NCBI GenBank assembly: GCA_965221815.1
Contig: OZ244915.1
Span: forward strand, 2,728,001 to 2,792,000
Direction of reading: 5' to 3'
DNA length: 64,000 nt
From: JAPOXR01 sp965221815
GTDB lineage: Bacteria > Pseudomonadota > Alphaproteobacteria > Rhodobacterales > Rhodobacteraceae
Made by a program: the position numbers and the translations under genes. Each line of letters begins with the position of its first letter. Within the stretch, counting starts at the first letter, position 1. Below the pieces are notes generated by a model. That model was not told the origin of the DNA, did not search any database, and saw nothing but the letters and a program-made list of their open reading frames with translations. Positions 34,786 through 46,242 of this stretch are shown here, piece after piece.

Positions 34786-36486
34786 ATGATCAGGGACGAA
34801 GATATCCGACAGCAGTTACGTTTAGGTGAAGACAGCCGGTGGGAATTCAAGCACATCGAATTCAGCGGGAACAGGCCTGTAGGACCACGCAGAGACGAGT
34901 TTGCAGATGAACTGGGCGCATTTGCCAATGCTAACGGAGGCCTCTTGCTGTGCGGTGTCGCTGACAACGGAACAATCCAAGGCATGTCGCGAGAACAGAT
35001 GGTTGCACTGGATCAAATGCTGGTGGAAGTTGCTACCGATTCGATTGAACCCCCGTTGCGCATTGACGTTTCTCATCGAGAACTGGATGGAAAAAGCTTC
35101 GTGCTGGTCGTCGTACCGCGCGGAGACGCTCTTCATGAACGGGGTGGACAGTCCTTTGTCCGTGTTGGCGCAACCAAACGACGCCTTCTGGGAGCAGAAA
35201 GACTGCGGCTGGCGCAGAACCGTACGCAAAACCGCTATCTCTGGTTCGACAAGCAGATCGTACATGAAACGGGATTTGAAACTCTGAGCGAGCAACTATG
35301 GGGCCCCTTGCTCAGCATGTCCGGGGCAGCAGACCCGCGGCGTGGCTTGCTGAATCTCCGTCTGCTTGCACCGGATGAAGCAGGTGTAGACCGCGCCACT
35401 GTGGCTGGCATATTGTTGTGTACCCATTCACCGCAGAACTGGTTACCACAAGCAGCCATCACGGCAACGCATTATCGGGGATCGAATCGTGCCACAGGCC
35501 AGTTGGATGTGCAGGAAATCACGGGGGCACTGCCCCGGCAAATCACCGACGCGGTGCAATTCGTACTCCGAAATATGCGTGTTTCCGCACGCAAAACCCC
35601 GGAGCGGGAGAATCTTTACCAATATAGCAGAGAGGCTGTTTTCGAAGCGGTTGTCAACGCCGTTGCACACCGTGATTATGCCGTTTCTTCCCAAAAAGTG
35701 AGAATATCCATGTTCAAGGATCGCCTGGAAATCGAGTCGCCCGGACAACTTCCAAACGGAATGACTATCGAAGGCATGGAAGCGAGTCAGGCCACGCGTA
35801 ACGAAGTCATCGCATCAATTTTCGGTCGTATTCCTGTTGCGCATGCAGTGGGGGCCGATCATCGCAGATTTCTGATGGAGCGCCGCGGCGACGGCGTGTC
35901 GATCATCCGTACGAAAACTCAGGAGACCACGGGACTTCTCCCCGAATACGCGATCATTGACGAGGCAAGCCTGAAACTCAGCATTCCTGCCGCAAAGCTG
36001 GTTCTTGTTCCGTCCGATGCAACAGTCACAGTCCATTGCAAAGGCGAACCGCTTGCCGGGATCGAAGTTCTTGCACTCTTTCCCAACAAAACCTGGGTAC
36101 AGGCAATGACTGATGAGTCCGGAAATGCGGAACTGGACCTTTACACAACAAATCTGCCGATGACGATCTACGCTGCCGGAACGGGTTATACCGCCGGACT
36201 GAAATCTTCTTGGCAACCAAATCAGGGCGGGCTGTTGTTGGAACTCAAGCCTCTTGAATCCGGTGGTGCCACGATTTTTCCCCAAAGGACAGGGCATCTG
36301 CCTGGCTTGCGCGGGCGATTGAACCCGATACGCGATACCGCCGACCGAACCTATCTGTACGCAGACAACATTGCGATTGAAGAGGGGCGGCAACAACCGG
36401 TTTCGTTTCGGCCCGGCAAACCCATGCGACTGACCGATGCCCATGGTCTGGAATTGGCAGTCACCATCGTGGACATTCTCGGCTAG
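34786..36486 (+). CDS. AlbA_2 (Schlafen-like) domain protein with GHKL-type C-terminal domain and Ig-like extension
   Basis: The 566-residue protein opens with an AlbA_2 domain (about residues 15-130; DSRWEFKHIEF, then ELGAFANANGGLLLCGVADNG). About residues 275-340 match the HATPase_c_4-type C-terminal domain of this family (YSREAVFEAVVNAVAHRDY, then RISMFKDRLEIESPGQLPNG). After about residue 395 it has a beta-rich stretch (CKGEPLAGIEVLALFPNKTW, MTDESGNAELDLY) that looks like a carboxypeptidase-regulatory or Ig-like fold, which most family members lack. Such proteins are annotated as transcriptional regulators or DNA/RNA-binding proteins and some belong to defence loci; the role here is unknown. 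Confidence 0.8.
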   Translation: MIRDEDIRQQLRLGEDSRWEFKHIEFSGNRPVGPRRDEFADELGAFANANGGLLLCGVADNGTIQGMSREQMVALDQMLVEVATDSIEPPLRIDVSHRELDGKSFVLVVVPRGDALHERGGQSFVRVGATKRRLLGAERLRLAQNRTQNRYLWFDKQIVHETGFETLSEQLWGPLLSMSGAADPRRGLLNLRLLAPDEAGVDRATVAGILLCTHSPQNWLPQAAITATHYRGSNRATGQLDVQEITGALPRQITDAVQFVLRNMRVSARKTPERENLYQYSREAVFEAVVNAVAHRDYAVSSQKVRISMFKDRLEIESPGQLPNGMTIEGMEASQATRNEVIASIFGRIPVAHAVGADHRRFLMERRGDGVSIIRTKTQETTGLLPEYAIIDEASLKLSIPAAKLVLVPSDATVTVHCKGEPLAGIEVLALFPNKTWVQAMTDESGNAELDLYTTNLPMTIYAAGTGYTAGLKSSWQPNQGGLLLELKPLESGGATIFPQRTGHLPGLRGRLNPIRDTADRTYLYADNIAIEEGRQQPVSFRPGKPMRLTDAHGLELAVTIVDILG

Positions 36487-36680
36487 TCCAGCCTGATTGA
36501 ATATCGGCCGTTCGCAACATGATGGTCACCAAACTGGCATTCAGGCAGCGGGCGGGAATTGTAATCTTGTCTTCTCCCTACAGGAAGACGCGGCCCTCGA
36601 CCAAAATCCAACAGATGTTCGCTCAACGACTGGATCAGTTGTGAATCCGGCCTCAACGTGCCAAACAACAGGTTGTCAGT

Positions 36681-39011
36681 CTACGGTCGCGGCCAATTTT
36701 TGGGATGGGCGTGAGCACAAACTTCACGGAATCTCGCCGCAGAAAGAGAGTTAACTGCGTCAAGTTTGAGAATTACCGGCATGAAGCGCGGTGTTTCCAC
36801 TCCGACCGTAATCTCACCGGCCGTGCCGGTTGACTCAATCCAGAATGCCGCAGAGCCGCCACGGAAAGACAGTTCGGTGGGACCAACAAGTGAGGCAGCC
36901 CCCGTGATATCGATGCACAATGGATCGGTCAGGTATGGCAAGGCAGATCCGAACTGGTCGCAGGCTCTCACCACCAGACGAATTTCATCTTTTTCTCCTG
37001 CAATCAGTTCGCGATCATCTGCGCTGAGGCGGATTTCAGAAGCAATGGGATCACTCGCGCGGTGAATTTCAACAACAGCTGAATCGCCGACATATCCGGT
37101 CAGACTCATCGACTCCCATTTCTCCCCCCAGCTTCCGAAATTGCCGTTTCGGATGATGACCGGAGCATAGGGAAGATGGGGAAAGAGTGCACGGTCAGGT
37201 TTGAATCTCTCACCGCTTGCCTGTCCGACTCGCAATTCGACCTCATCACAGTTGGTCAGGATGATCAGCGGCAGGACCCCGCCAAGACTGCGTTCCCCGC
37301 GCGCCCAGTGGGTGACGGGCATCAGCACGGGCTGTCTGGCCGGATCACCCTGACTCGCATAGACCGCTGCGGCAAATTTGGGCACACGAAACATATCAAG
37401 CACACCATGATGGCAGATACGATCTCCTGATCCAAATTCCTGATGCGTGTTATAATCTGCCAGACACCACCCAATGCAGCCCGAGACATTGGGATCACCG
37501 TAAGCCTGATTCAAGACTTGCAGAAAACGCAGCACATGCTCGGCCTGACGCTCTTCATTGTCAAAGATTTTGGTCGGAAACATATGACCATTGAATTCCG
37601 TCACCATATACGGCGGCTTGCCACCGGTAACCTCGATTGGCTTTCTCAGGGCGATGCGCGCATGATTGGCACCGGGCATGTCCTCACTGCCCAGAACGAA
37701 GTCATTCATCGTATAGACATCTTCAAGCAACTCGCTGTTTTCAATACAGCGCACGCCGGCAGTCTGCCGCGTTGGATCCAACTGATGTGCCAGCCTATTG
37801 GTGCGTGTGTAGAATTCATGATCGTCGGACGATTCATTGATACGCACGCCCCACAGGATCACCGATGGATGATTCCGGTCCCTGAGAATCATCCTTCTGA
37901 CATTCCGCAGCGATTCTTCCTTCCAGTTCTCACCGCCAATATGCTGCCAACCCGGTATCTCTTCAAAAACGAGGAGACCAATCCGGTCGCAATGGTCGAG
38001 AAACCACGGGGACGGCGGATAATGCGAACTGCGAACAAGATTGCAGCACAGTTCATGTTTAAGGATCTCTGCGTCTCGTTCCTGGGATCGACGACCCATT
38101 GCATAACCGACATAGGGGTATGATTGATGGCGATTCAGCCCACGGATCTTCAGCTTGCGGCCATTCAGAATAAATCCATCAGGCGTGAATTCGGCGCCCC
38201 TCACGCCGAATGGCATATCCGTGTGATCTCCCCGCCCTCCAGTCTCCAATGACAGATGAAGCCGATAAAGATTGGGTGCATCGATATCCCAAAGATCAAT
38301 ATTGTGGAGGTCGCTGAATTCACATTCGGCATCGAATCCATCAACCGTGATCTCAGTCGATGCCACAATGGCTGCATCGCGATCCCTGATCTCTGCCCGC
38401 AGCCTGGCACCAGCCAACCGTTCCCCTTCCAGGCTGCAGTGGACATGGATGGACTTTTGTGCGGCGAGGGGGTTGAGTGCCACAATCTGAACATCGCTGA
38501 TCCACGATTGATCCGTGATCTGCAGCCAGACATCACGGTAAATCCCGGCATATGTGAGATAGTCGATCTGCCCGCCAAAAGGCGGAATATCGGGATTCTC
38601 GCGGCCATCAATCTTCACCGTGACCAGATTTGAACCCGTGGCCAGATATGGTGACAAACGTGCCCAAAATGGCGTATACCCATCACGATGTCGCAGAATT
38701 TCGCTTCCATTCACAAAGATTTGCGTATCGGCCATGGCACCATCAAACAGGAGATGCACCTCGCGATCCAGCATCTCACTGTCGCAGTGCAGAACCATCT
38801 GGTAGCAAAACTGTTTCTGATACTGCGACTCAGCGAAGTAATTCAGCGGTAAATCGACGGCATTGTGCGGCAGCCGCACAGCTCTGCCCCTGACGACCTC
38901 GTGCCGATGTCGTTCCGAAAATTCCTCATGGAATATCCAGCCATCATTGCAGGCTTTTATGATCCGCACGTTACTGTTTCCGTCCTCATCACCGATCTGA
39001 ATCAGGTCCAA
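36681..39011 (-). CDS. GH2 family beta-galactosidase-like glycoside hydrolase
   Basis: The 776-residue protein has the GH2 order: sugar-binding jelly roll (about 15-170, ending DYLTYAGIYRDVWLQ), Ig-like domain (175-280), TIM barrel (285-560) and extra beta domains. The barrel has the RSSHYPPSPWFLDHCD motif, the acid/base in ILWGVRINES and the nucleophile in YMVTEFNGHM. It should cleave beta-linked galactosides or glucuronides; the neighbouring alpha-galactosidase and galactonate kinase favour galactosides. No signal peptide, so it is cytoplasmic. The first codon is TTG with no clear ribosome site; GTG at 38969 is an alternative start. Confidence 0.88.
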   Translation of the reverse strand: MDLIQIGDEDGNSNVRIIKACNDGWIFHEEFSERHRHEVVRGRAVRLPHNAVDLPLNYFAESQYQKQFCYQMVLHCDSEMLDREVHLLFDGAMADTQIFVNGSEILRHRDGYTPFWARLSPYLATGSNLVTVKIDGRENPDIPPFGGQIDYLTYAGIYRDVWLQITDQSWISDVQIVALNPLAAQKSIHVHCSLEGERLAGARLRAEIRDRDAAIVASTEITVDGFDAECEFSDLHNIDLWDIDAPNLYRLHLSLETGGRGDHTDMPFGVRGAEFTPDGFILNGRKLKIRGLNRHQSYPYVGYAMGRRSQERDAEILKHELCCNLVRSSHYPPSPWFLDHCDRIGLLVFEEIPGWQHIGGENWKEESLRNVRRMILRDRNHPSVILWGVRINESSDDHEFYTRTNRLAHQLDPTRQTAGVRCIENSELLEDVYTMNDFVLGSEDMPGANHARIALRKPIEVTGGKPPYMVTEFNGHMFPTKIFDNEERQAEHVLRFLQVLNQAYGDPNVSGCIGWCLADYNTHQEFGSGDRICHHGVLDMFRVPKFAAAVYASQGDPARQPVLMPVTHWARGERSLGGVLPLIILTNCDEVELRVGQASGERFKPDRALFPHLPYAPVIIRNGNFGSWGEKWESMSLTGYVGDSAVVEIHRASDPIASEIRLSADDRELIAGEKDEIRLVVRACDQFGSALPYLTDPLCIDITGAASLVGPTELSFRGGSAAFWIESTGTAGEITVGVETPRFMPVILKLDAVNSLSAARFREVCAHAHPKNWPRP

Positions 39012-39287
39012 ACACGAGATTCAAACAACTCGACACCACTTGGCGTTTGTCGCATGATTGTTGATCCACAACAGATTCCAGACCCGTTCCGCATTGCATT
39101 CACCAGTTACCAATGTCTTTGCAGAGAGACCAAAGCAACAATTGATCGCGTGATCAGATATCTTCGTCATACAAGCCGTATTTTTGGTCAAGCCGCTTTG
39201 CCAAGATTGAGCGATTGGGACGACAAGGTGTCATTCCTCTGTCGATCTGGACTTCGATTGCACAGAACATAATCTCAAAATCCGGTC

Positions 39288-40655
39288 TCACCCATTGCTT
39301 GATGCAGGAGCCTGCAACCATGGAGGGAGCAGGTCGCCATGTGCGGCAATGAGCGCATCGATCAGGTTGCTGATCTGGTCGGGATCAAGTTCTGCTGCAG
39401 TATGGGGATCGAGCAGCGCGGCGTGGCGTACAAAGGCAGGATTCTGGTGCATCAGGGCCGCGACTGTCAGCTCCTGGACATTCACATTGGTGCGCATCAA
39501 GGCCGTTAACTGGGGTGGTAAAAATTGTTGACGGACAGGACGAATTCCAGAACCATCGACGTAACAGGGAACCTCAACACAACAATCTTCCGGCAGTGCC
39601 GCGATGAGGTGACCATTTCTGACATTACCATGGATCAAAGATGACTCGCCTGTCCAGACTGAGTTGATGATATCTGCCGCGTATTCCTTGCTCTGGCTCA
39701 CTTCCAGCTTGTCGACCTTGCGAAAGGACTCAGAAATCTGTTGCCAGGTCGCCATCTGTTCTTCGCAACGCCGGATATATTCATCCAGCGGAATCCGGAA
39801 TTTGTCGATCAGGTCCGGACGCCCATTCTTGATGTACCAGGGGACATATTCGGCGAAATGTTCTGAACTCTCAGTCACGAAATAGCCGAGGTGGCGCATG
39901 ACCTCATAACGGATCAGGTTAGGACAGTTCGGATATTCACGGTTCGGTTTGGGAATCCGACCCGCTGCGTATTCGGCCAACAGGCGCGGATAGAGATCTT
40001 CGGTGCGGCCATCACGCAATCGTTCCTCGAGGGTGAGGAAGAAAGCGACATGATTGATGCCGGCACAGGTAAATTGCATCCGTTCAACGGGTATTTCCAG
40101 ATCCCACGCCAGTGAATTGATTGTCTCCTGCACCGAATGACAGAGTCCAACGCAGCGAATATCCGGGTATCGTGCGTTGACCGCCCAGCAATTGATTGCC
40201 ATCGGATTGACATATTGGAGGAGAATGGCACCCGGACAAAGCGCGGTCATATCATCACAAAGCTTCCACAGATGCGGAACGGTCCGGAGGCCTCGCATGA
40301 TTCCACCAACCCCCAGCGTATCCCCGATCGTCTGACGAAGACCAAACCGTTTCGGAATTTCAAAATCTGTCACTGTGGCCGGGCGAAAGCCGCCGATCTG
40401 AAACGCACAAATCACGAAATCCGCCCCGTCCACGGCTTCACGTTGACATTCGCTCGCCGTGATTTCAGCGCACGCATCCAGCGTGTCGACCAATTTTCGT
40501 GCAACGATTTCGGCTTCGCCGAGTCGCTCCGCGTCAATATCCATCAACGCGATTGTCGCTCCGCTGAGAGCGGGTCGCTGCAAGATATCCCCCACGATAT
40601 TCTTCATAAATACCGTTGAACCCGCGCCAATAAAGGCGATCTTTGGATTCACCAT
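39288..40655 (-). CDS. melA: GH4 family alpha-galactosidase
   Basis: The 455-residue protein has a Rossmann start KIAFIGAGSTVFMKNIVGDI for NAD, and the GH4 motifs VGLCHSVQETI and AGINHVAFFL whose Cys and His bind Mn. GH4 enzymes cleave glycosides by NAD-assisted oxidation and elimination; this one is closest in layout to MelA (about 450 residues). The ATG at 40655 follows CAGGAGGGACTG. It follows the direction of the GH2 gene (276-base gap) and both probably process imported galactosides. Confidence 0.9.
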   Translation of the reverse strand: MVNPKIAFIGAGSTVFMKNIVGDILQRPALSGATIALMDIDAERLGEAEIVARKLVDTLDACAEITASECQREAVDGADFVICAFQIGGFRPATVTDFEIPKRFGLRQTIGDTLGVGGIMRGLRTVPHLWKLCDDMTALCPGAILLQYVNPMAINCWAVNARYPDIRCVGLCHSVQETINSLAWDLEIPVERMQFTCAGINHVAFFLTLEERLRDGRTEDLYPRLLAEYAAGRIPKPNREYPNCPNLIRYEVMRHLGYFVTESSEHFAEYVPWYIKNGRPDLIDKFRIPLDEYIRRCEEQMATWQQISESFRKVDKLEVSQSKEYAADIINSVWTGESSLIHGNVRNGHLIAALPEDCCVEVPCYVDGSGIRPVRQQFLPPQLTALMRTNVNVQELTVAALMHQNPAFVRHAALLDPHTAAELDPDQISNLIDALIAAHGDLLPPWLQAPASSNG

Positions 40656-40990
40656 CACTTCAGTCCCTCCTGAGGACACGCAACATGAACATGCCGCGTG
40701 GCAATAACCGTGATTTCTGATTTCGCAAGCCTGATAGCGCAACAATGTGCACCCCTGACATCAAGAACCCTGCTCCCTGTAAAGGGGATATCCCAGACCC
40801 GTACATTCTGGTTTTCCTGTCCAGCGGCACCCACAATTGACCTGTCCTGTGCCGGTTTTCTTCCTCGGCAACTGTTGCACCGGATCAGGTTTTTGGATCC
40901 TGATCGTTCGCCGACATTCTCATGCATGGTATTACCCAAGGCCGGACATATCTCCTTGAACCGCTTGGGCAATCTGATCGCCAGCGGCAT
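40656..40990 (-). other. Possible C-terminal gene fragment coupled to the alpha-galactosidase
   Basis: An open frame runs to a TGA at 40655-40657 that overlaps the melA ATG as TGATG, the layout of coupled genes. It reads VLDVRGAHCCAIRLAKSEIT and ends HVACPQEGLK. It matches no family I know and has no good start, so it may be the tail of a deleted gene or chance. The rest of the gap to 41291 holds nothing I can identify. Confidence 0.25.
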
Positions 40991-41291
40991 CAGGAGTATC
41001 AGGGTTGCTGGTCATCATCTGCTGTATTTGCCCTTCAGTGAGAGACTTCGCCTCATCGTAGTTCCTTTCTCCGGCACACAATCTTGGATGTGTTTGATCA
41101 GGTCCAGTCAAGGCGGGCCGCCCACGCTTGCCACAAATGTGCACATCAAAATTTGCTCAGATAAATTTTTTCATTGGCGGCGGCATCTGAAACGGCCTAC
41201 GAGCCACTGCTTTCATCCTGATCTTTCGGAAAGTTCTGTCGTCGATTGTGCATGAAAGAGTCGTGGCCATAGTGGTGGAAACCACAAATCC
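40991..41291. other. Non-coding gap before the Type ISP gene end
   Basis: No supported gene, repeat or terminator. It marks one border of the defence block inserted into the galactoside locus. Confidence 0.35.
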
Positions 41292-44200
41292 TCACCATGA
41301 TGTCTGCAGCTCACGCCATTCGGGATTGGGAAGTTCCGCAATGATGTTTTGGGTCTCAATCGCGACCCGGATCACGCGGGCAAACAGCTTGAGCGGGTAA
41401 GCCGGATCACCGACAGTCTCATTGGCGTAGCGATTGGCATCATTGACGATGCCGCTCGCTTTGTCAGTTGTCACGGCCTGCCGTTCCATGATCCATTTGA
41501 GAGCAGGTTTGCCGTTAACGACATAACCCCACGCCGCATCGGGAATTCTGCTGACAGTGATATGGCTGTTATAAACGATGCGAGAGAGGTCCTTGTTTTG
41601 GCCACTTCCGGGATGTTTCATCTTCGTCACCCGGAACCACTCTTCCGGCATATGTCTGCCTTGCGGCTCCCAGCCGCCCGTTTCAAATTCCAGCGGCCAG
41701 GGATCAACGTGATCATAGCCGAGATGTCAATCACCAAGTGCTTTCCCTGCCTGAACCAAGGTGTGAAAATGCCCCGGCTCGACAGGCAGCGGGATGCGCG
41801 GCAGTTCCTTCCTGAGATTGGCCGCAAATTGCTCCCGATAAACGGGTAGATGCAGCAGCCCGTAGAAATAATGGAACATATCATCTCTGGTGATATTCTC
41901 CCCAAAGGCGGACTGGTATGCCCTGAGCGCGTCATCGGTAATCGCTTCCCGGCGGCGGTAGCCATGCGCGTCACGCTCACCTGCCCCACCACCCAACTCG
42001 TTCGGATCGACCTTCTCATACAGCCAGAACGGGAAGCACTGGCTTTTCTCAAGTGTATCAAGGGACGGAATCACATCAGTCATCAGGGCAGAAAAACCGC
42101 TCCGGCTACCCACCCCTGTTACACAAATCAGCCGGTTTTCAGCAGCAGCATGCGGGAAGATCTGGGGCATTGAACCTCGTCGATGATTCAGATGCGAACT
42201 GAAATAGAGATGCTGTCTTGTGAATGGGCGGTAAAGAGACGGGGCGATTTTCCCTTCCTTGAAAACAACCCGGGTTTCTCTTTTCAGATAAGAGAGCAGA
42301 GAGCTTGACCAACTAATCTTACTCGGGTCCGAATCAACAAATTTGCTAATGTCAGCAGGGCGCTCCTGCCTGAAACGCTCCAGTTCCGCATTATAGTTGC
42401 CAATCATTCTCTGAATATTGGCTTCCAGTGCCTTATCCGAGAAGTTGCAGCACCAGGCATCGCGTGTTGTTTCGACACCTCGTGAATACAAATCAAACAG
42501 CCGCACCTCCGCTGCATGTGACTTATCCTTGCTGCCGAGTATCGTGTAGCAGGTGAAGCGCGGATCACGCTGATCCAGCCAGTCACCATACGCATCCGGC
42601 GTGATGTGCCACCATCCGTCCGCTGTTGTGATGCCTTTGATGCTGCCAAACCCGGTGATCTTTTCCAGCTTTTGCTCCTGCGTCAAATAGTCGCCAATAT
42701 CGTGGAACCGGATCCGCCCCTGCTCCGGAGCATTTGGGTTCTTCACAAGAATGGTGATGGCGCAGCCGGTCATGCTCCCTTGTCCAAAAATGTTGTCGCC
42801 TTCACCGGCACGCCCACCGCTGAGCATATTCTTACGGATATCACCCCGCAGATGGAAAACATGGATAGAACTGAATTCATCCGCCAGGCATTTACGTATC
42901 CCATCACCGAAGCTGCGCTCCAACCAAGCGCTACCAGTGATAAACCCGATCACGCCGCTCGCGCCAATCCGGTCCGAGGCCCAGCGGATGGCACGGATAT
43001 AGCTGTCGTAAAGTGCATTCTTGTTTGTGGCGATTGATGCGTTGGCATAAGTCTCGCGGATCTTGGTATCCAGATCCGGATAGGCTTGGTTCTGCGCTGC
43101 ATCATTCTCACTTCTCTGCCCAGCCGAATAGGGCGGATTGCCGATGATGACACGAATATCAACGCTCTGCTGCCTCTCCCGGCGGTCGGAATTGGCCTTG
43201 AGGACATTGGCAAACAGATCCTCCTCGCTGGACTCAAATGTGTCGCTGAGACAGATCCCGGTGAAGGGGGCTTCCACCATATCATCGAGTCCGACGACCT
43301 CACGGTAAGCCGCCTCGATGTTGACCGCGGCAATATAGTAGGCGAGCAGCACGATTTCGTTGGCATGCAGTTCGCTCTGGTAGGTGCGTGCAAGGTCAGC
43401 AGGTTTGATGAGACCGGACTGGAGCAGCCGCACCGGGAAGGTTCCCGTCCCCGTGAAAGGATCGAGAATGTGCACGCCTTCGGTGCCGAGTGTCTGGCCG
43501 AATTCCTCCCTGAGAACATCATTGACGGAATGGATAATAAAATCCACCACCTCGACGGGCGTGTAGACGATGCCAAGCTGCTGCGCTGTCTTCGGGAAAG
43601 CCCTCCGGAAGAATTTGTCATAGAGTTCGACCGCCAGTTTCTGTTTTTCCGCCGCGCTGTTTGCCGCCGCGGCGCGGCGCTGAACACTGGCGTAGAATTC
43701 CTCCAGACCTTCGGTCTCGCTGCCGGCCCCTGCCGGCCGCAGTACCTCGAGCAGCATGTCAAGTCCCCGGCTGACCGGATTGCGCTCAATGAAACGTGCG
43801 CGCCCGAACAGGGCATCAAAGACGGGCCTTGTAATCATATGTTGAGCCAGCATCTCGATTGCGTCGTCTTCTGTCACACCTTCATTGAGATCATCGCGCA
43901 ACTCTTTCACGAAGTCCGTAAACAGATCGCAGGCAGCTGGCTCGGCATTCACCAATGCACGGATACGGGCGATCTGGGCCTTGGCAATATCGGCAACGTC
44001 TTCAGCCCACTCTTCCCAATATCTCCGGTTGCCACATCTCTCGACAATCTTGGCCTGGATCGCGGTCGGGAGATCGAACTCGAATGGCATCGGGTCAGAG
44101 GGGTCTGGAGAAGGACGTGGCGGCGGGTCAGGGGGTGAGACGGAACCTGTGGTGGGCGGAGTCCAGTCCGAAAGTGAAATGATACTCAACCGCTCGTCGG

Positions 44201-46187
44201 GCCTGCGCCCGGCTTCGATCAGATTGATCAGTGCCTCGAAACGCTCGTCATGCGAGCGGATGGCATTCAGCACCTGCCAGACAACACGAAAGGTGTCGTT
44301 GTTGTCCAGCGCCGCTTCCGGGCTGCTGTCGACCGGGATCACCACGGGCAGGATCACATAACCCATCGCCTTACCCGGGGCTTTGCGCATCACCCGCCCC
44401 ACGGCCTGCACAACCTCAATCTGGCTCTTGCGCGGGTGCATGAAGAGAATCGCATCGAGCGAGGGGATATCGACCCCTTCGGCGAGGCAACGGGCATTAC
44501 TCAGCACACGACATTCTTCCGGGCCTGCCGCCCTGAGCCAGTCAAGCCGCGCGGTGCGGCTCAGGGCGTTGAACGTGCCGTCCACATGTCGGGCCTCGAG
44601 CACGACATCAGGGAGAGTTGTCGTCCTATCAGGCGTTTCAAATGCATCCGTTTTGGCCATGCCTGCGAATAACTCCGCGACCCGCTGTGATGATCGGATA
44701 TCACGGCAATACGCGATTGCGCGCCGCATCGGTCCCCGATCGTCCTCAGGGAACTGATTCTGGTCCTGCTTGGTCAGGGCGCGCACGCAGCCAACAAGTT
44801 TGCCTGCATCATCCATCTGCAATGTGTCATTCGGTGCCGTATTGGCAGCACGCGCCGCAATGTTCGCCGGGACGGTCAGCACGATCACCTTGTAATCGGA
44901 CAGCAGATCACGCTCGACGGCAGCACCAAATCCGATCTCATAAAGAACTGGCCCGTAGATCACCGTATCCTCCATCGAGCACAGGGTCCCCGCGAGATTC
45001 CCGGCCCGGGTGCGTGCCTGCTGGGCGTAGACTTTTGGTGTCGCCGTCATATAGAGCCGCCGTTCGGCGCGGATATGCTCCTGATCATGGATCATCACGA
45101 AATGCGAATCCTCAGTGTCGGCAAGACCTTTTGCGCCTGCAGTCCGATGGGCCTCATCGCAGATGGCGAGATCGAAATCGGCCAGTCCATGAATGTGCTG
45201 CGCATCCCTGATCTTTGGCAGCGAATGATAGGTGGCAAAGATCACGGTCATCGCGGCCGGGTCGCGCTGCGCTGCGACACCCGCGACACGTGCGGCATTG
45301 GTGGTGGCGGGCAAGGCCAGATCATGGGCCTCCATGTCGATGCGGTCGTCTTGACGGAGACGCTTGCGACCAACTTGGGCATCCGAGCAAACCGCAAAGG
45401 CGCGCAGATTCAGTCTGGCATCACCAGTCCACGCGTGAACCATTTGTTCCATCAGTGCCAGACTCGGGACGAGACAGAGAACCGTCCTGCCTTGGCCAAC
45501 CAGCTCCTCGGCAATGCGCAGACTGGTGAGCGTCTTGCCGGTGCCACAAGCCATGATCAGCTTGCCGCGCGTATCTGTGGCACGAAGACCCACGATGGCC
45601 GCCTGGAAGGCTTCTTCCTGATGGGGACGGAGCGCCTTCGGCTGGTCCAGCCTTTCAGGTGTGCCATATGCATCGGCGGCAGCGAAAGATTCCCAGTCAA
45701 GGGGCGAGTTGCGCAAATCCTGGAGTCCAATACGACTGACCGGGAATGCGGTCTGTTTGCGGAGCGTATCCTCGGCAGTCGTGCTGAAATCCTTGTCGGT
45801 GGTGTCGATGATGAGACGACGGGCGAACGCACCCGTACCCGATTCTGCGAGAAATGAATCAATCCCGCTTTTCGGGATTTTTACCCCTTTGCGATAGAAT
45901 TTACATTGTATGGCACAATATGCAGGCGAACCGTCGGGGCCGGTCTGGCCCCGTAAGGTGGCGACAAGATCTATTCCGGCATCGGATGTCAAATCTTCAT
46001 GTTCCTGAGCCCATTTCTCATAAGGAACCGGATCGCGGTATGTTTGCTGCATCACCGGATCATGTTCAATGAATGCAATGCAGAGCCGCTCGAATGCGGT
46101 TCCCTTGATGCGCTCCACGTTGTAGCCAGCGGAGACGGCGTGCTGACGCCACCTCTCCAGAATCTTGTCAATCATTTGGAGAGTCAC
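41292..46187 (-). pseudogene. Type ISP restriction-modification enzyme with one in-frame TGA near its C-terminus
   Basis: The main frame (46187-41727) encodes 1,486 residues with the single-chain Type ISP order: Mrr-like nuclease (GTAFERL, DAGIDLVA, QCK at 94-96), SF2 translocase (Walker A ACGTGKT at 213-219, ICDEAHRTA near 342-350, MTATPKVY), helical coupler, and an adenine methyltransferase with DPFTGTGTF (about 905) and NPPYSAG (about 1013), then target recognition. After ALGD a TGA stands at 41727-41729; the same frame continues for 144 more codons (HLGYDHVDPWPLEF, YVVNGKPALKWIMER, GIVNDANRYANET) to a stop at 41292. LlaGI/LlaBIII-type enzymes normally end with this segment. So one nonsense codon splits an otherwise complete gene of about 1,630 residues. 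Its methyl mark, restriction and target recognition may all be affected. Confidence 0.88.
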
Positions 46188-46242
46188 GCAATGTGTGGGA
46201 CAATTTAGCCGCCATTCTGGTTTCAGAACCTGTTGTCAGAGA

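Noticed and set aside
41727..41729. Selenocysteine or pyrrolysine recoding at the Type ISP TGA
   Set aside because: Type ISP enzymes are not known selenoproteins and I see no obvious stem-loop just after the TGA; a nonsense mutation or sequencing error is simpler.
43086..44138. Plus-strand frame opposite the Type ISP gene
   Set aside because: Antisense to the methyltransferase part with NPPY and DPFTGTGTF motifs; no ribosome site or domain.
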